Of a stretch of 38,291 bases of DNA, positions 36,754 through 38,291 are shown piece after piece. How positions within the stretch are numbered: position 1 is the stretch's first letter; each line of letters starts with the position of its first letter. A model generated the notes under the pieces. The model did no database searches. It was not told the origin of the DNA and worked only from the letters and a program-made list of their open reading frames with translations. The translations under genes were made by a program, and so were the position numbers. The stretch lies in the NCBI GenBank assembly GCA_005883335.1, contig VAXM01000073.1, positions 1 to 38,291 on the forward strand. Direction: 5' to 3'. Source of the DNA: Actinomycetota bacterium (GTDB lineage Bacteria > Actinomycetota > Thermoleophilia > Gaiellales > Gaiellaceae).

Positions 36754-36964
36754 GCAACGCCGAGAGAACCTCGCCGTCGTCCGGGAAGCGGCCGGTCTCC
36801 CGTTTCGAGTAGACGAGCCGCCCGTCCGCGAGAACGTCGAACTGGCCCTTGCCGCCCGGAATCGCCTCGGCGTCGAAGCCTTCTCCGCTCAGCTCGGCCG
36901 CGAGACTCGCGGCCCGCGTGTCGTAGCCGCTTCAGGTCGGGCAGTAGTGGATCTCGACGTGCAC
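36746..36964 (-). CDS. Rdx-family (SelT/SelW/SelH-like) thioredoxin-fold protein with in-frame UGA as putative selenocysteine
   Basis: GTG start 36964; VHVEIHYCPT[UGA]SGYDTRAASLAAELSGEGFDAEAIPGGKGQFDVLADGRLVYSKRETGRFPDDGEVLSALRD*. UGA at 36934..36932 occupies the second redox residue of CxxC/CxxU; family-like features continue after it. Confidence 0.82.
36896..36914 (-). promoter_or_regulatory. candidate bacterial SECIS hairpin
   Basis: Minus strand, 17 nt after the UGA: GGCCGCGA-GUC-UCGCGGCC, 8-bp stem with G at the first loop position (or 7-bp stem with AGUCU loop). Confidence 0.6.
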
Positions 36965-36975
36965 GCGGTTCGATC

Positions 36976-37392
36976 CTAGCCCGCGGTGACGCGGCCGCGG
37001 AGGCTCTCGAAGGCGTCCAGGAGGGCCTGCCGCTCGGTTTCGTTGCTCGTGAACGTCGACGCCAGCCGCCGCTCGCCCTCGGCCGAGAGCCGGAGGTAGG
37101 CGATCCGCCCGTCGACCGACGAGCGCTCCCGCTCGACGAGCCCGATCTCCTCCGCGCGGCGGACGAGCTCGGTGACGGTGCTCTGAGCGAGCTGCAGGCG
37201 GTCGGCCAGCTCCGTCACCGTCGACTGCTCCGAGTGGTCGGCCGCGCCCTTGATCATCAGCAGCAGCAGGTAACGCTGCGGCGTCAGCCCTGCCGCGCGC
37301 GCGTTGCGCTCCGTGATCCGCAGGAACCGGCGCAGGGCGGCCCGGAACTCGGCTACGCGCGCGACTTCCTCGGCTGAGAACGGCTCGCTGAT
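36976..37392 (-). CDS. MarR-family transcriptional regulator, probable ATC start
   Basis: ISEPFSAEEVARVAEFRAALRRFLRITERNARAAGLTPQRYLLLLMIKGAADHSEQSTVTELADRLQLAQSTVTELVRRAEEIGLVERERSSVDGRIAYLRLSAEGERRL. No ATG/GTG/TTG between the upstream in-frame TAG and M at 37257, which lies inside the domain. Confidence 0.85.
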   Translation of the reverse strand: MSEPFSAEEVARVAEFRAALRRFLRITERNARAAGLTPQRYLLLLMIKGAADHSEQSTVTELADRLQLAQSTVTELVRRAEEIGLVERERSSVDGRIAYLRLSAEGERRLASTFTSNETERQALLDAFESLRGRVTAG

Positions 37393-37401
37393 GGCGAGAG
37401 T

Positions 37402-38163
37402 CTATTCGCCTGCCGGCCGGATTCCCCGTTTTCCGGCGCGGGCGACGAGGCCCGGCGCGAAGACCTGGGCCAGCGTTGCGATGCGGTAGTAGCGCGGCAC
37501 GAATATCTCGGCGCGGTCGCGCTCCACTGCCGCGACGATTCGGTTCGCCACCAGCTCCGGCTCGACGACGACGGCTCGCAGGAGGCTGCCGGAGAAGCGC
37601 GAGCGTTGCGGGAAGCCGGGCGTCTCGACGAAGCCGGGCAGCACGGTGTGGACGTGGATCCCTCGTTCCCGGAGCTCGCTGCGGGCCGCGCGCGAGAATG
37701 CGAGCTGGGCGTGCTTCGAGGCGCTGTACGGCCCCGCCGCGCCACTCGAGATCGTCCCGGCGACGGACACCACGTTCACGACGTGCGACGGAGCAGCCGC
37801 CTCGAGCGCGGGCAGGAACGCGCGCAGGCACCAGACGCCGCCGAGGTAGTTCGTCCGCGTCACGGTCTCGATCAGCTCTGCGTCGGCGCGCAGGAAGCCG
37901 CCTCGGCCCGGGATGCCGGCGCCGTTCACGAGCAGCCCGATCTCCGGATGGCGCTCGCGGATCGCGGCGGCAATGCGTTCGACCTCCGAGCGGTCGCCGA
38001 CGTCGCAGCGCTCCCACTCCGCGCCGAGCTCCCCAGCCACCGCGCGCAGACGCTCCTCGCCGCGCGCGACCAGGACGCAGCTCCAGCCTCGCTCCGTCAG
38101 CTTCCGGGCGACCGCGGCGCCGATGCCGCTCGAGCCGCCGGTGACGACCGCTATCTTCGGCAC
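37402..38163 (-). CDS. SDR-family oxidoreductase
   Basis: VVTGGSSGIGAAVARKL, VNGAGIPGRGG, GPYSASKHA catalytic YxxxK; GTG start 38163. Confidence 0.93.
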   Translation of the reverse strand: MPKIAVVTGGSSGIGAAVARKLTERGWSCVLVARGEERLRAVAGELGAEWERCDVGDRSEVERIAAAIRERHPEIGLLVNGAGIPGRGGFLRADAELIETVTRTNYLGGVWCLRAFLPALEAAAPSHVVNVVSVAGTISSGAAGPYSASKHAQLAFSRAARSELRERGIHVHTVLPGFVETPGFPQRSRFSGSLLRAVVVEPELVANRIVAAVERDRAEIFVPRYYRIATLAQVFAPGLVARAGKRGIRPAGE

Positions 38164-38291
38164 ACGCGAACGACCCGCCGTGCCTGTGCCCGCCGGCCCC
38201 GCCGGTCTGTGAGGACGACGCGCAGCACGTGCCGTCCCCGCGAGGCCTTCTTCGGCCTCCAGGTCGCGCCGTAGACTCCGAGCGGGCTGCC
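38151..38291 (-). CDS. C-terminal fragment of an unknown protein (truncated by window edge)
   Basis: Open frame GSPLGVYGATWRPKKASRGRHVLRVVLTDRRGRRAQARRVVRVCRR*, stop 38151-38153 overlapping the SDR start. Confidence 0.45.
   Translation of the reverse strand, partial: GSPLGVYGATWRPKKASRGRHVLRVVLTDRRGRRAQARRVVRVCRR

Noticed and set aside
36932-38017. 361-aa minus-strand ORF ending at the UGA
   Set aside because: Its upstream part is an antisense-composition, Arg-rich frame across the MarR and SDR genes. Only the last 10 codons (VHVEIHYCPT) belong to a real gene, the SelW-like candidate.
1-38291. CRISPR arrays, prophage, transposons, biosynthetic gene cluster
   Set aside because: No regularly spaced repeats, integrase/transposase motifs, phage structural genes, or NRPS/PKS/RiPP signatures. 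The only long exact repeat noticed is the glmM duplication.

Overview
High-GC, gene-dense chromosomal window, actinobacterial in style (possibly Thermoleophilia-like; lineage is inference only). It carries about 40 mostly housekeeping genes: murI-rph-mgtC-like-rdgB, pyrE/HU/pyrF, a PBP5-type carboxypeptidase, guaB3-guaA, rplM-rpsI-glmM-glmS, an ECF sigma factor, mreB, acpS-nnr, alr and a tRNA nucleotidyltransferase. I saw no CRISPR array, prophage, transposase, rRNA or tRNA gene. Main observations: (1) a SelT/SelW/SelH (Rdx) family gene missing from the ORF track at 36964..36746 (-). It has an in-frame UGA exactly at the second position of the CxxC/CxxU redox motif (YCPT-UGA-SGY), full family homology after the UGA, and an 8-bp GUC-loop hairpin 17 nt downstream that fits a bacterial SECIS element. 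It is a strong selenoprotein candidate. (2) glmM is frameshifted by an exact 127-bp repeat at a 124-bp offset. Short imperfect direct repeats flank the unit, and 127 is also a common assembler k-mer size. (3) A 23-bp inverted-repeat unit occurs twice in tandem at the promoter of a lone archaeal-type AAA ATPase whose start looks leaderless. (4) TANNNT boxes 6-10 nt before start codons recur, suggesting widespread leaderless transcription, including a MarR gene that seems to start at AUC. (5) rdgB has no ATG/GTG/TTG at its conserved N-terminus. (6) Seven of eight convergent gene pairs overlap at their 3' ends, and two divergent pairs overlap at their starts. All homology calls are by eye from motifs; no database search was run.
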